Assembly: GCA_021399435.1 (NCBI GenBank)
Contig: JAJTUP010000023.1
Span: 372,001-436,000, forward strand
DNA length: 64,000 nt
Direction: 5' to 3'
Origin: Diaporthe sp. PMI_573
Taxonomy: Eukaryota > Ascomycota > Sordariomycetes > Diaporthales > Diaporthaceae
The translations under genes were made by a program, and so were the position numbers. Shown here one piece after another: positions 32,046 to 43,000 of this stretch (positions within the stretch are counted from its first letter, which is position 1; each line of letters opens with the position of its first letter). The notes under the pieces are model-generated. The model was not told the origin of the DNA. It ran no database searches and worked only from the letters and a program-made list of their open reading frames with translations.

Positions 32046-35000
32046 TAGCATGGGCGGGCGAGATCTGGAGATCGGTGGCTCAACTCATGCAGCTGGTGAC
32101 ATTTTGAGAGCAGCTCGGGGCCTCTGGGCCAAGCAGCACACCATCGGCAGTGAAGGCAGATATGGACACCAAGGAGACTCTTTTATGAGGATGTGGATTA
32201 GGATATATGTCTACTAATTCAATGACTTGATCAAGAGCCCAGAGTCATGAGAAACTCGGCCCAGAGTTAAGTCAAGCTGCCCTGAGCTTGCTCTTAAGTG
32301 TGATGGTAGAGGTCCTCAGTGGGTTCCTCGCTAAGACGACAGGTACCACTCAGTCCAACTCCAGCACATCACGACTGGTGCCGCTGTCGGTCAATCACTT
32401 TTGAGCATCAGCTTCAATGTTCGCACCCTCCATAAAGCCCTAGTCATCTGTGTTCTCCTGACATCCACAACATGGGAGTCGCAATGAGAACCCAAATGAC
32501 CTCAGCCCCCCCCCTCCCGTCTTGATGCTCGAGTGCCCTCTTCTGCAAGCAGGTGTTTCGCTGCCTGCCTTCCCGGTAACCACCGGTGAGGTTTTCGACC
32601 ACACAACTAGACTGAACCTGTGACACCCTCCTAGATATGGCCCGCTAGCGATGGGATGCCCAAACCAAACCAGGGCATCGAGTCGGGATCGAGCCTGCTA
32701 TCCATGATATATGTAACCCCATTATCGGCCAGAAGCAAACTTGTAAGATCCCACCCGACAGGACAGGAACAGAAATTCCCGCCTAGACCGTGCTAAGGCG
32801 TTGCATAAGTATGTACCACCGCAGCATGTTGTGCCACGATATCTCCCCAAACACCTCCTCCGACCCTCCCCTCCTGCTAGGGTATCGTGGCGTCGATGAG
32901 AACAATGCCCGACAGACTTCCAACAGGCAAAATCCCCCAACGGCGCGGGTTCCCAATAGCTCGCCGCGGATGGTGAATCGAGATCCCCGTTTTACACAAA
33001 GGGATTGCCTAGATGCCGTGCGACATCGGTTGGAGAGGGTTGTTGTGTGTGACCCTCTCTGTGGCGCTCAGGGTCTCCGTCAGGGTATCATCATCTTCGC
33101 TTGGAGAGCCGACCGAGGTCGCTCGTGTATCGTAGCGAGGCTTGCACATGTGCGGAAAAGGCAAAAACAAGGACAAATGAGAGGTGGACGTCGCGTCAAG
33201 GAAACCACGGGCCGATATTCGTCCTCGGTTGGGCTGTTACGCCGTGGAACCCATCCCTCGGTATGTGTTTGCCAATACCCGTCCAGTTCCACCACAGCTC
33301 TGAGTGGTTATGGCTGTGCGCAATCTGGGAGAAGGCCTTGGGCCCCCCTTACCCAGCCCAGGCGTTCTCTGGGACAGATCCATATGTGATAGACACACCA
33401 GTCCCCGAAAGAAGTTTGATTGCAAGGCTGGATAATACTGTGCACGTCCTTCAGAGACTTATCTTCTGTAAAGATATGAGCGAGAACCATTAATGACATG
33501 TGAAAGCCCTCTATCCAGTCGCTTACTTAGCGAGACGCAAGTAACTTACGAATCCCCTTATATCTCGACCCAGGTCGTTTGATCACCGCCAGCGATCGGG
33601 CCATGCGTTCATGTAGGTCATCACGAATGCGTCGACCTCAATATACGGCCTCCGATGCCAAGAGACCCCGATGCGACTCCCTACAGTTGGATCCCGCACC
33701 GTGGCTGGCCCAGCCAAGGATATAGTACTACTGTCGTGCCTCGGAGCGAAGCCCTGTTGGGTCCCTTGATGCTTTTGATAATGCCGCTGGATAGGTCGCA
33801 TCCGCGGGCCTGGGGCGCATCGTCCCCGACTGGTCTAGGCCCCCGCCACACAACCTGTCCCCATAACGACCGTGGACTGACCGCAGTCTGTCACATCTCG
33901 AAATCGAACGAACGGGCGGGCCCTCGCTTGCGTGCGCGGGGCGGGTGGCCCATTCTCGCGGGGAACACCTGGTCCCCCAAGATAGCCGACCCTCCTTCAA
34001 ACCGCCGCCATCGTGCATTCCGGATTGCTGTTTTAGCCAGGGAGGTCGCCGAAGGCCTGGCTGGCGTTCCGAGATGTGGAGGGGGGGAGCGGACGGGGGT
34101 TACATCGAGGGCGGCAGAGCGTCCGACAGGAGCATGCGTGGCCTGTCAAAGAACCGATTGGCTCGATACAGCACGGGGCTTGAAGGCACCATCTACTCAG
34201 GTAGAGTGCGATCACCACGGAGTCGTTGAGGACGATCACACATCTCGAACTAGACGTGAAGTATGGTTTGTGAGCCGCAGCCCTAGTGCCCTCTAGTGTG
34301 CCGGGTAAAGTGAAGACGTCGGATGAGCGGGACGAAGGGTGTCTTTGCAGCAAGGATCCGCTGAGAGCCTCATGGCGCGCTTAGTTCGGTGGCAGGGGGC
34401 CGTTAGTTCCCACAAGCCACAAGCATGCAAAAGGGTTGATTGATCCCGATCTTGACGAGGGGCTCCAGTGTGCCCGTATGCGCAGCAATGATCTCCGGGG
34501 TCCTTGTGGGGACCTTTACATTTGGATCTGTTTAACGACCCGAATGCGGTATGCAACAGCGGTAGTCTTATCGGGGCCGTTGTCAAGCAGTGGCATAGCG
34601 CGACTAGAGGACCCTCCCCCCGGCGAGGCGGCAATTCTCCATCAATCACAGCAGCGCATTCCTGGGCTTGTCGGTTGCTGCCGAAGATATCGTGCCACGG
34701 CCGCTGGCAGGTCAAATGGGACGGGAGAACTCGCTACTTGAGGACCGAGCTCTCACGATGATCCCAAAGACCGAAGCAACGTCGAGGGTAGGAGTCTGGT
34801 CTGGCCTCAGCGAGGCCCATCCCAAGACAAAGACTACCGGGATGATGATCCAGACACGGAACCACGACGGTGCTTGTTGGACAGCCGTCAAGCACTGCAA
34901 TCTTCCAGGCGGGCGCTGATGATCAATCCCTTTCTAAACACACGCCCTCCTCAGAAGCCGGGCCTGTCCGAGCTAGCGGGCCGTGGAGGGTGTCGACCAT

Positions 35001-38000
35001 AGGTGCGCGTGAGGTGACAGCTCTCAATAATCAACGTCAAACAAAATGAACCGTTGATAAGGCGGTGCAACCCCCCACGCAAATTCATATCGAAGCCGTT
35101 CTGCCCTGTAAGCCAATCTAACCACCCAGAGCCACGATTGGACGGGGCTGCCCCCCGTTCCGGCTGGGACAAGTGACCCATGGGAGTGTGTTGGTGTGTT
35201 GGTGACCACGGCGGCTGATTCAACTTTGCCGCGCATAACGAAGGGTGTGCTCGTTCCGCGGCCAGGTCCCGCGCCAATACCGCCGAAGGAGCTGCGAGCG
35301 GGTGACCAGTGCTATCAACCCGCTGGAAGCGGAAATTGGACCTTGGTGCTCATCCTGCGCCAACACTGGGGCTGAATGCAGGGGGAGATAGAGGTCCCAG
35401 CTAGCCGGCGAGGGCGCAGCGTTGGTCGACGCAAGATCTCTGACGAGGACAGTTTGCCGGGCTCCTGTCTGCCCACCGGCCCCATTCGAAAATCCCTGGG
35501 GGCGATCATGGTGGAGGGAGGTATTCCGGGAACACAGAATCTACACCCAGCACGATGACTAGGGCTGACGCCATAGACCCGCCGCCCATGAGAAACAACC
35601 ATGGCGAGGGCCTGGCCAGACCTCGCCCGGTTTTCGCCCGGGCCTTGGAACCGGACTCGACGATCGTCTGTCCCAGGAAACAGTTGCATGTGGATGTCTG
35701 TTTGCTTCTTCCCTGGCAGCCAGTCCTGGGACCGACTGCTGCACGCCCAGTGCCAGCTTCGGTGAGGATGGCCTGCCCCGTCGCGCCACCGAGCCACTGT
35801 AATTGCGTGCATCCTTCACCGGGCCCCCAATCCAGCAGGGCCTGCAGGATCGAATCACAAAAGAAGGAAAGAAAAATTCTCCGTCTGGGATGGAGGATCG
35901 GGGCATTTGCAGCCCGTGTGCGGCCGAATCTGCACGTTCCAGGAGGCAGAGATTGAAAATCCCCCTCTTGGACTGTGGGGTAAGGATTGTGTTCTGGATA
36001 AGGACGGGCTGGTTCGATGCCTCTGGTTGAGCTTCCGGAAGGGGGGCCAAGACACGGCTGGAGAAGATTAGGTTGACGCCAGAACAGGCGGCCGGGACAG
36101 AATGCCCCTACCCCGTGGGGCCGTGGGGAGATGGAGGGGCTGGGAGCTGGGGGCTAGCGCCTTGGAACTTGCTCGATGGGTGAAATGGTTGCCGACGCCC
36201 GCCCGTGGGAAAAGTGTTCCAAGGACACTCTCCCACAGCACCATCAACCAGAACCACCAGGACCAAGGCAGGCGCTCCGGCTCCGACGTGCAGAGGGTGG
36301 TGGGTATGACTCCTGATCGGTCGATAGATACCATGTCCCCAAAGTACTCCTTGATTTCCAGAACGAACCTACATCACTGGTGGGCGAGGGATGCTGGTAA
36401 CTGACATCATGCCTGATTCAGCCGTGACCCGTCGCGCTTCCAAGTACCGTTTCTGTCGGGACTTTGTACCCCCCCGTTGTCGTCAAGCTACTACAGTGCT
36501 TATTAGTAGACATCGTTGGCTTCATCGACCTCCACACCATCGATCGGACGGGGTCCCATCGCTGACGAGTCACCTGTTGCTGCCGGGCTCTGGCTCGGTC
36601 GGGACGAGACTGTCACGATGTCCAGCCTGGCCAGCTCCACCCCCACGCAGGTGTGACACACCCAGAAACATGGAGCTTGCGTGTGTGTCCTACCTGCCGG
36701 GCGCTCTCGCATGCCCTGCCTCCGCCCTGGCAGGCACACGAGCACTCCAAGCACAGCAGAGGTGACCTCCATACCACCCTCCCTCCCTCCGTCGCGGGGC
36801 ACCTCCCGCACTTTGTCCGCGGCGCTGTGCTGGGGGAGGAAACAGGGAGTCAGTGCCAACCTTGGCGAGTTTGTGACTATGCCCTTTACGCGGTTTCGAA
36901 CCCCCCAGGGCTGCGTTTTAAGTGCGGAGGGCGCGCTCAACCCTGCTGTCTCAGCTCGATCGGGAACCTCGATGGCAGCCTCTCGAGTCGTCACGTCACA
37001 GCCAGACGCACAATGCGGGCACTGATATCAGCATCGTTCGAGGGGTGGGCTCGGATTCCCAATCCCGGGCCGCGATAGAACCTCAAGCTGGCCAGGCCTG
37101 CCAAGGCAGGGAAGTGTTGCTTTTTCCACGTAATAATTAGTCCGCACACCGTACGACGAACGAGGAAAGGAGACTGGTCACAACATGGATGGTTATGATC
37201 ATGCAAACCCCGGGAAAAAGGACACATCAGAGAGAGAGCGCGCAAGAAAGGGCTTCCAGGCTTGTTGAAACGCGACGCCGGTGAATCAGATCAGACCTCT
37301 CGGGCCATCGACGCCATGGCGCTGTCAACCCCACGACAAACCGGCCTCCCGCGGCCTGGATGATCCCGGCTTGGGAGCGGTGTTCCCCCAGCCGCGCACT
37401 GGGGGGGACGTATCGCATCGCTCCACGACCACTCGTTGCCGACAGTGCCACACCAGCCTCGTTGCTGGCCACAGTAGCATGGCGCGAAAGACTACGCGAT
37501 GCGCGCCCCGCGGTCGAGAAGTGTACAGTATGTACCTGTGCTAGTAGACCAGCTGGCGGCCTGAAAGACCCCCAAGTTGCGGTGTGCGATAGTGGGAAGA
37601 AGAAGGAAGAAAATCTCTTTCTCCCTTGGGATGTAGTCAAAGGCTGAACCCTTTGTCCGCGCACCGGCGAGTCGCCCGACGGCGCCGGCTCTCAGCTAGT
37701 CCTGCATAAAGACGCAGCAGCGCCTGATGAGTGAGCGGAGCCGTGCTATGCCGCCTCATCAACCGCTGGCGATGGCTGCCCAAACAAAAACACTAGGAAC
37801 CTGTGACAGAGTCAAGTCGGCTGGCCTCTCACAGCCCCCAAACGCCTTCTCCCCCACCCACCTGCTGCTGCGGTATTGCGCGGCATAGAAGAAAGGGGCC
37901 ACCAGAATGGCTGCCTCCTCGACCTGTTTGGACAGCAGCTGTCTTGGCGCAAACGCAGCGAGTCTCGTCTGAGCTGTCAGATTGGCCGGTCGTCCATAAT

Positions 38001-39781
38001 GCTTCTTATTAGCAGGGTACAGAGGGAAGGTTTCTCTTGTTTCTGTTTGCGTCCTCATTGGGAGGGGCGGTCAAAGTATACTCCAACAGACGGTGGCAGT
38101 GTTCAGAAGCGTCGTGTCCCGTTCGGATTTCCGTAAGCTGCAGCTCCAAGCACCAAGGTCGCCTCTCCCCCAACCAACCCCGGCAATTGCGGTACGGTAG
38201 CCTTTTTTCTCCCCGCAAAAAATAGGGAACCAACCCCTGGCCGCCCTGCATAGTACCGGCGATCAGGGAAGAAAAACTCTAAACAGCGCAAGACGTTCGG
38301 GATCGACAATCTGACAAGAGCCTCGCCCCGGCTCCGGTGGTGTGTGTGTGGGGGGGAAGGGTGAGAGGCCCTTCCTTCCTCTCGAGCTGAGCCTGCCCAT
38401 CCTGCGTTGGCGGACACCCCCCTCCCACCCAAGATTGCCCCCCCCGGAGGAAGTCGTAAGTACGTGGCGTGATGATGAATCGCCCAGTACGGTACTATTC
38501 TCACATTCCCAACACAGGCAGCGCCCCCTTCCCCACAGAGTGACACGGTGTAACTTTCCTGTTCCTGATCAGCTCATCTCACCCATTTTTACCTGCTGCG
38601 GAGCCCCAGCTTTTTTTTTTCTCCTGCTGCGTCCAACCCCTTCAACCCCCCGTCTCCACGCCCCGACCATGGTATTCTGCCCATGACCCGTGACATGTTT
38701 GGTTTGTTGGTAGATCTCGAGAGGGTCGGAATACGGCTTGATACGGCGATACGCACCCCAACCAGTTTTCCCTCTGGTGTTGATACGTGTATCAGTCTTT
38801 CTCAGGTGTAGATCCGGAGGGGAGAGGCTGAGCATTTGTTACAAATCACTTGCATTTATTAATGCAAGCCTCAAGTGGCCCTCATGATAGGCCTTTTGTC
38901 TCCCTCGCCCAAGTAAGTGCTTTAGCTGTTGCTGTGTGTCTCACCACTCGCTCTCTTCTCGCTCATTCCATCGAGTACGCGAAATCGGAAGGGGGGGGAT
39001 GAGCTTTCGCTGCTGGGGCCCAGCGGGGGCGGAGATAGTGTGAAAGGGCTGTGTCGGATCCGTACTCATCCCACCAGCGCACGTGGGCCTCCTCTGGGTT
39101 TGATGAGGGAAGGGTGTGGCCACAGGTACGTCACAATGGGTGCTTTGAGCCTTCGAGGGGACTTGGACCGAGTCATGTCACGACAGCTTCCTTGTTGGGC
39201 TGTCAGCTTCAGATGGGGGGTTGGCCCGGCAGGCGCACACTATGGAAAAATCCTTTGATAGCCGGGAAAGCGTTATCGCGGGTGATTTTTTCTTACACGA
39301 TAGTCAAGGTGGGCAGGTTGTGTGTCTTAGCTTGAATAGATCTGAGATTGTTTCTGGCTTTTCGCCGTCCTAAACCAGGCTCCCCCATGGGGACCTAAGG
39401 CCGTACTCCCGTCCGTCCCCCCCCCCCCAATGTTGTAACTCCCCGGCCCTCCTTGTATCATGTGTCTATCTGATATCTGAGCGAAGAAACAACAGACATG
39501 ATCTAAAAAGGAAACGAAAAGTAGAAAATGTCAAAGCACGTATCATCGGCCACCTAGCACACAATGGTCGACCCCACCATCCGTGTTTCGATCCAACCCA
39601 AAAGTCAAAAGAGAAGCGAAGCTGTCTATCCACCGGGGAAACGGGTTCTCTATGCGGTTGATTATGGTCAATGTTGTAATGGATAGTGGTCCCGAACGCC
39701 TCGCAAGTTTATCCATCTATAGCAGTCCTGTTCATCATTCGTACATCGCCTGGTGCTGGTAATCGTCCGCTTCACCTCGAC
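32046..39781. other. Gene desert downstream of creA
   Basis: Nearly 8 kb without any recognisable coding region. Open frames of 60-215 codons occur on both strands, overlap each other and show no domains, no plausible intron joints and no transposase or reverse-transcriptase motifs. GC content is ordinary, so it does not look like an AT-rich RIP-silenced block. Small homopolymers are scattered, including C12 at 39417-39428. The last few hundred bases before 39782 are presumably the creA 3' UTR. Confidence 0.5.
39417..39428. repeat. C12 homopolymer
   Basis: A run of twelve C, about 350 bp beyond the creA stop codon, probably in or near its 3' UTR. Confidence 0.9.
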
Positions 39782-41092
39782 CTAGGAGCGATCCATGAGG
39801 TCTCCGCCAGCGATGCTGTTGGAGGAGGAGCTCCGCCCGCTGGTGTTGAAACCATCGGGAGACAGCAGATCGTGCACCGCCACCTTGGGGACCTGGGGGA
39901 CGGGAAGCTTCCGTTGGTTCCCGTCTGGTCTGCTCATGATGTCCGATAGGGACATACCAGTTCTTGCAGGGGTCGCACCGCTTGTGGGCGCAGGGTTGGG
40001 GAACTGCTGCTCGGGCTGAGGCTCCAGGGGCGCTAGTGCGGGCGTGTGGTGTCCTAATGAGAGCTGTCGGAATGGTGGGAGCTCGTAAGTAGCCTGGTAG
40101 GATGGGCGCAGACGTGGTGAGTGAGCTGGCGTGGCGAGCGGCGTGTGGTCCGGCGTTGGGGACAAGGAGTCATGCGAAAACGTTGGTGACGAGGGAGCAG
40201 TGGAGTTGGGAGAGTTGGGCCTCGACCTCTTTGCGTGCCTGTACGCGTGCGAGTAGTGGTCGTCGTGGTGCTCCTCCTGTGAGTTGGACCTTGACATGTG
40301 GTAGGCCGAAAGCGAGGGCAGGTTGCCGCGAGAACCGTGAGAGCTGTGAGAGTAGTAGGGGTGGAACCTCGAAGAGTGGTGACTTGTTGAAGGAGCCATC
40401 AGGTTGTCACGCTCGACCTGGTGAGCAGCCTTGGCGAGCATCGTAATGTCCATCGGTCCGCCGCCGTGGGGGCTGCCAGCAGGAACTCTTCCGAACGGAG
40501 CAACCGTGTTGTGTGGCAGGACGAACTGAGAGTACGAGTGAGGCGGAGACACATTTGGTGAGGACAGGGAGGAAGGCGGGGCGGAGCGGATGTTCTTTGG
40601 AGCTGGGGGCGGCATCATGTCGCCGGGCTGCAGACCACCCATCATCTGGTGAGGCTGCTGGCCCTTGTTGCCTCGCCTCGAGTTCGGGTTGCTATGTATC
40701 CTCGAGTGTCGAGTCAACTCGTCGGAGCGGGAGAACTTCTTGCTACAGCCCGGGAAGTTGCAAGCGTGCGGCTTCTCACCCGTGTGCGTCCTGATGTGCC
40801 TTGTCTGGTGCTCCAGACGGTGGAAGGCCTTATCACAGAGCGGGCACTTGTATGGCCTTGGGAGCTCGTTGCTCACCTCGGCGGGCTGGCCGGTGGGCAG
40901 GGGCCCATTTGGACGGAGAACAGACACGGAGGCCATGTCGGCTTCGTTGTGCTGCTGGGTAGGAGACTGCGACTGGCTGGTGCTGCCGCTGTTGGTGCCG
41001 CTGTTGGGTTCCTGGTGTTCCTGAGCGGTGGCCGCTGAGGAATCTGGGTTCAGCAGATTTGCGAAATCTACTGCGGACTGTGACCGTTGCAT
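39782..41092 (-). CDS. creA: Carbon catabolite repressor CreA/Cre1
   Basis: The global C2H2 zinc-finger repressor of genes for alternative carbon sources in the presence of glucose, related to yeast Mig1. Single exon, 436 residues, complete. The N-terminus ([16 protein letters not shown]) is typical of Sordariomycete CreA. Two fingers span about residues 81-133: [23 protein letters not shown] and [21 protein letters not shown], with the linker TGEKP; these bind 5'-SYGGRG-3'. Behind them are a Pro/Ser-rich region ([14 protein letters not shown]), a His/Ser-rich region, a segment with NLS-like basic residues and Ser-Pro sites ([17 protein letters not shown]), [11 protein letters not shown], and the conserved C-terminal repression segment ([20 protein letters not shown]). 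Activity is controlled by phosphorylation and localisation in studied relatives; several SP sites are visible here. No other gene is recognisable within about 7.5 kb upstream and 8.8 kb downstream. Confidence 0.98.
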   Translation of the reverse strand: MQRSQSAVDFANLLNPDSSAATAQEHQEPNSGTNSGSTSQSQSPTQQHNEADMASVSVLRPNGPLPTGQPAEVSNELPRPYKCPLCDKAFHRLEHQTRHIRTHTGEKPHACNFPGCSKKFSRSDELTRHSRIHSNPNSRRGNKGQQPHQMMGGLQPGDMMPPPAPKNIRSAPPSSLSSPNVSPPHSYSQFVLPHNTVAPFGRVPAGSPHGGGPMDITMLAKAAHQVERDNLMAPSTSHHSSRFHPYYSHSSHGSRGNLPSLSAYHMSRSNSQEEHHDDHYSHAYRHAKRSRPNSPNSTAPSSPTFSHDSLSPTPDHTPLATPAHSPRLRPSYQATYELPPFRQLSLGHHTPALAPLEPQPEQQFPNPAPTSGATPARTGMSLSDIMSRPDGNQRKLPVPQVPKVAVHDLLSPDGFNTSGRSSSSNSIAGGDLMDRS

Positions 41093-43000
41093 GTGATCGC
41101 CCTTCTCTGGATTAACCAGACCCTACACGCCAACCAAATAGATAGTCCTTGGTGAGTGGACGTTGCGTTTCTTCGAAGCTGCTGCAACTGTGGCGGCAGT
41201 CGGTTGACGTAATGGCGGTAGTGGTGGTAGTAGTGGTGACGACGACGAGAGTTGACGGTGTTGTTGGATTTGTAAGTTTCGCAGGAGTGACACCCAGAAA
41301 GTGTTGGACCTGGTTGGGGCAGGTGTGCTTAAAGGTAGTCTGGTCTTGTGGGAGGAACCTGGGAAGGCTGGTTGGAGGATTTGGAAACGGGTTGGGGAAG
41401 ATCGGATCTCTGGCTCTGGGGAAAGGGGGTTTTAGGGAGAAAAAAGAGGCAGCGGAGGCCTTGGGGGGTGGGAGGAGGGGAGCCGAGATCTTTTTAAAAA
41501 CGATCCATAGGGATGGCGCCTTTTTTCCCAGCGTCAGGCCTGCGGGTCGCCCAAAGTCACAGCACGTAATGGACGGGTACAGTGCAGTGTGCAGCACAAC
41601 CCAGCGCAACCCAAGCCCAGCCCAGCCAAGTGCCCGCAGGACCCGATGTACCCATGTACCTCTCCCGCCGAGCCTTTGCTCTGCCCGGTGGCCCCAGTGG
41701 CCCCAAGTGGGCTGCCCACACCCCGGTCTTGGGGGGCCACCCCTGACACACCTCCTGGGAGGGTCAGGGAGACTTTGAATGTGTGGAGAGCGCTGAGGTC
41801 GCGACCGGGGGAGGAGGCAGGGCGGGCTGGGCGGCACCTCAGCACCTGGCTGTGACTGCTGCAAGCCATCGCGGGGGTACACCTAACAACCGCCCAGACA
41901 GGGAGCCCCGGGGTTCCGACCTCAGCACTTTGGTACATTCATTCCTGCCATTGAACAGTAGATACTGGATGTACCTACCTCTTTCCATTTATTCATGCCA
42001 GCTCCGTACTGGAGACTGGACTAAGTACTTGTCTAAGGTACCCAGCAGGCTTGGACAGCAAAGAGTGACCCCCAAGTCCCCCAAAGTCCCCCCAAGGCTG
42101 GAACACACCACAACCAAAACTGTCAGACTTGTCACTCAGTAAGCCAACAATAAATCCCATGCCAACGGCGCCGGCGGTCAACAGCATGCAGCCCAGGCAG
42201 AGACATACATTAGATGGCAAAGGGACCAGGCCATCCTGCAGGCTCTCACATAATCATAACACAACATACTCCGCCTCGGCGCATTTTGCTTCACCCTGGC
42301 AGTACTGTAACCCGCACGCACGGTACCCTTCATGCAACGGACCGGCAAGCAAAGGCAGCCAAGCAGCACCTATACAGTACAGTACTGATATCATGCTGCG
42401 GTACTGTCAACTTGTACAGGGACACCACCCAAGTACATTCATTACATTACATGGCGCACCGATGCCATGCCATCGGCTCAGAATCACCCCAGAGTCGTGA
42501 CAGACAGAACAAATCTGGGGTCCCCGCCCCGGCTCCAATGTCCTTGCTCCATGCCCAGGCCCAATGCCCACGCACATGGAGACTGTCTGTCATGGCCCAT
42601 GGCCCTCTTCCGCTAGCGGGGCGCTTATCTTGCCAGTCTCTTCGGCGTAATGCAGTACGGGGCGGGCTTGGTGACTTCATCTGCTCGGCCTCAGGGCATC
42701 CCATCCTGTACAAGACGATGGGGACTGCTCCGCTCGCCTCCTCAGGTACATTATCAGAGTCCCACAGCAATAGTGCCTGCTGTGTCCAGCTCTCATTCAC
42801 CTCGAGGGTCCAGTCGTGCCGGATAAGCATGTGCTGTGGGGAGATTGCCTTCCCACAGGCATGGAACAATCCGAAGCCACACGGGCGAGCAACAACACCA
42901 TTGGCGCGAGCTTGACGAAGAACGCCAATGATACCAGATGGAAATTGCTCACTCTCTCACCTTCTTCGGCCGTTGATCAAGGGCCGGTGTGATGGTCCTC
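41093..43000 (-). promoter_or_regulatory. Leader and promoter of creA with candidate CreA sites
   Basis: On the minus strand the first 400 bp before creA are pyrimidine-rich, as expected for a 5' leader. SYGGRG sites, the binding motif of CreA itself, occur for example at 41416-41421, 41783-41788, 41805-41810, 41906-41913 (CCCCGGGG, both strands), 42009-42014, 42488-42493 and 42515-42520. This density is not far above chance for such a short motif. A 256-codon open frame (41112-41882) ends 19 nt before the creA start. A cluster of GTACTG/CAGTAC words lies at 42301-42420. Confidence 0.45.

Noticed and set aside
32660..32710. Possible B-box-like GGGATCGAGCC
   Set aside because: No cloverleaf could be built around it.
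33655..34296. 213-codon plus-strand frame in the creA gene desert
   Set aside because: No family resemblance, heavy Arg/Pro/Ser content and overlapping frames on the other strand; no splice or transposon logic.
32046..39781. Degenerate transposon filling the creA desert
   Set aside because: No transposase, integrase or reverse-transcriptase phrases, terminal repeats or strong AT shift were visible; a repeat search would be needed to revive the idea.
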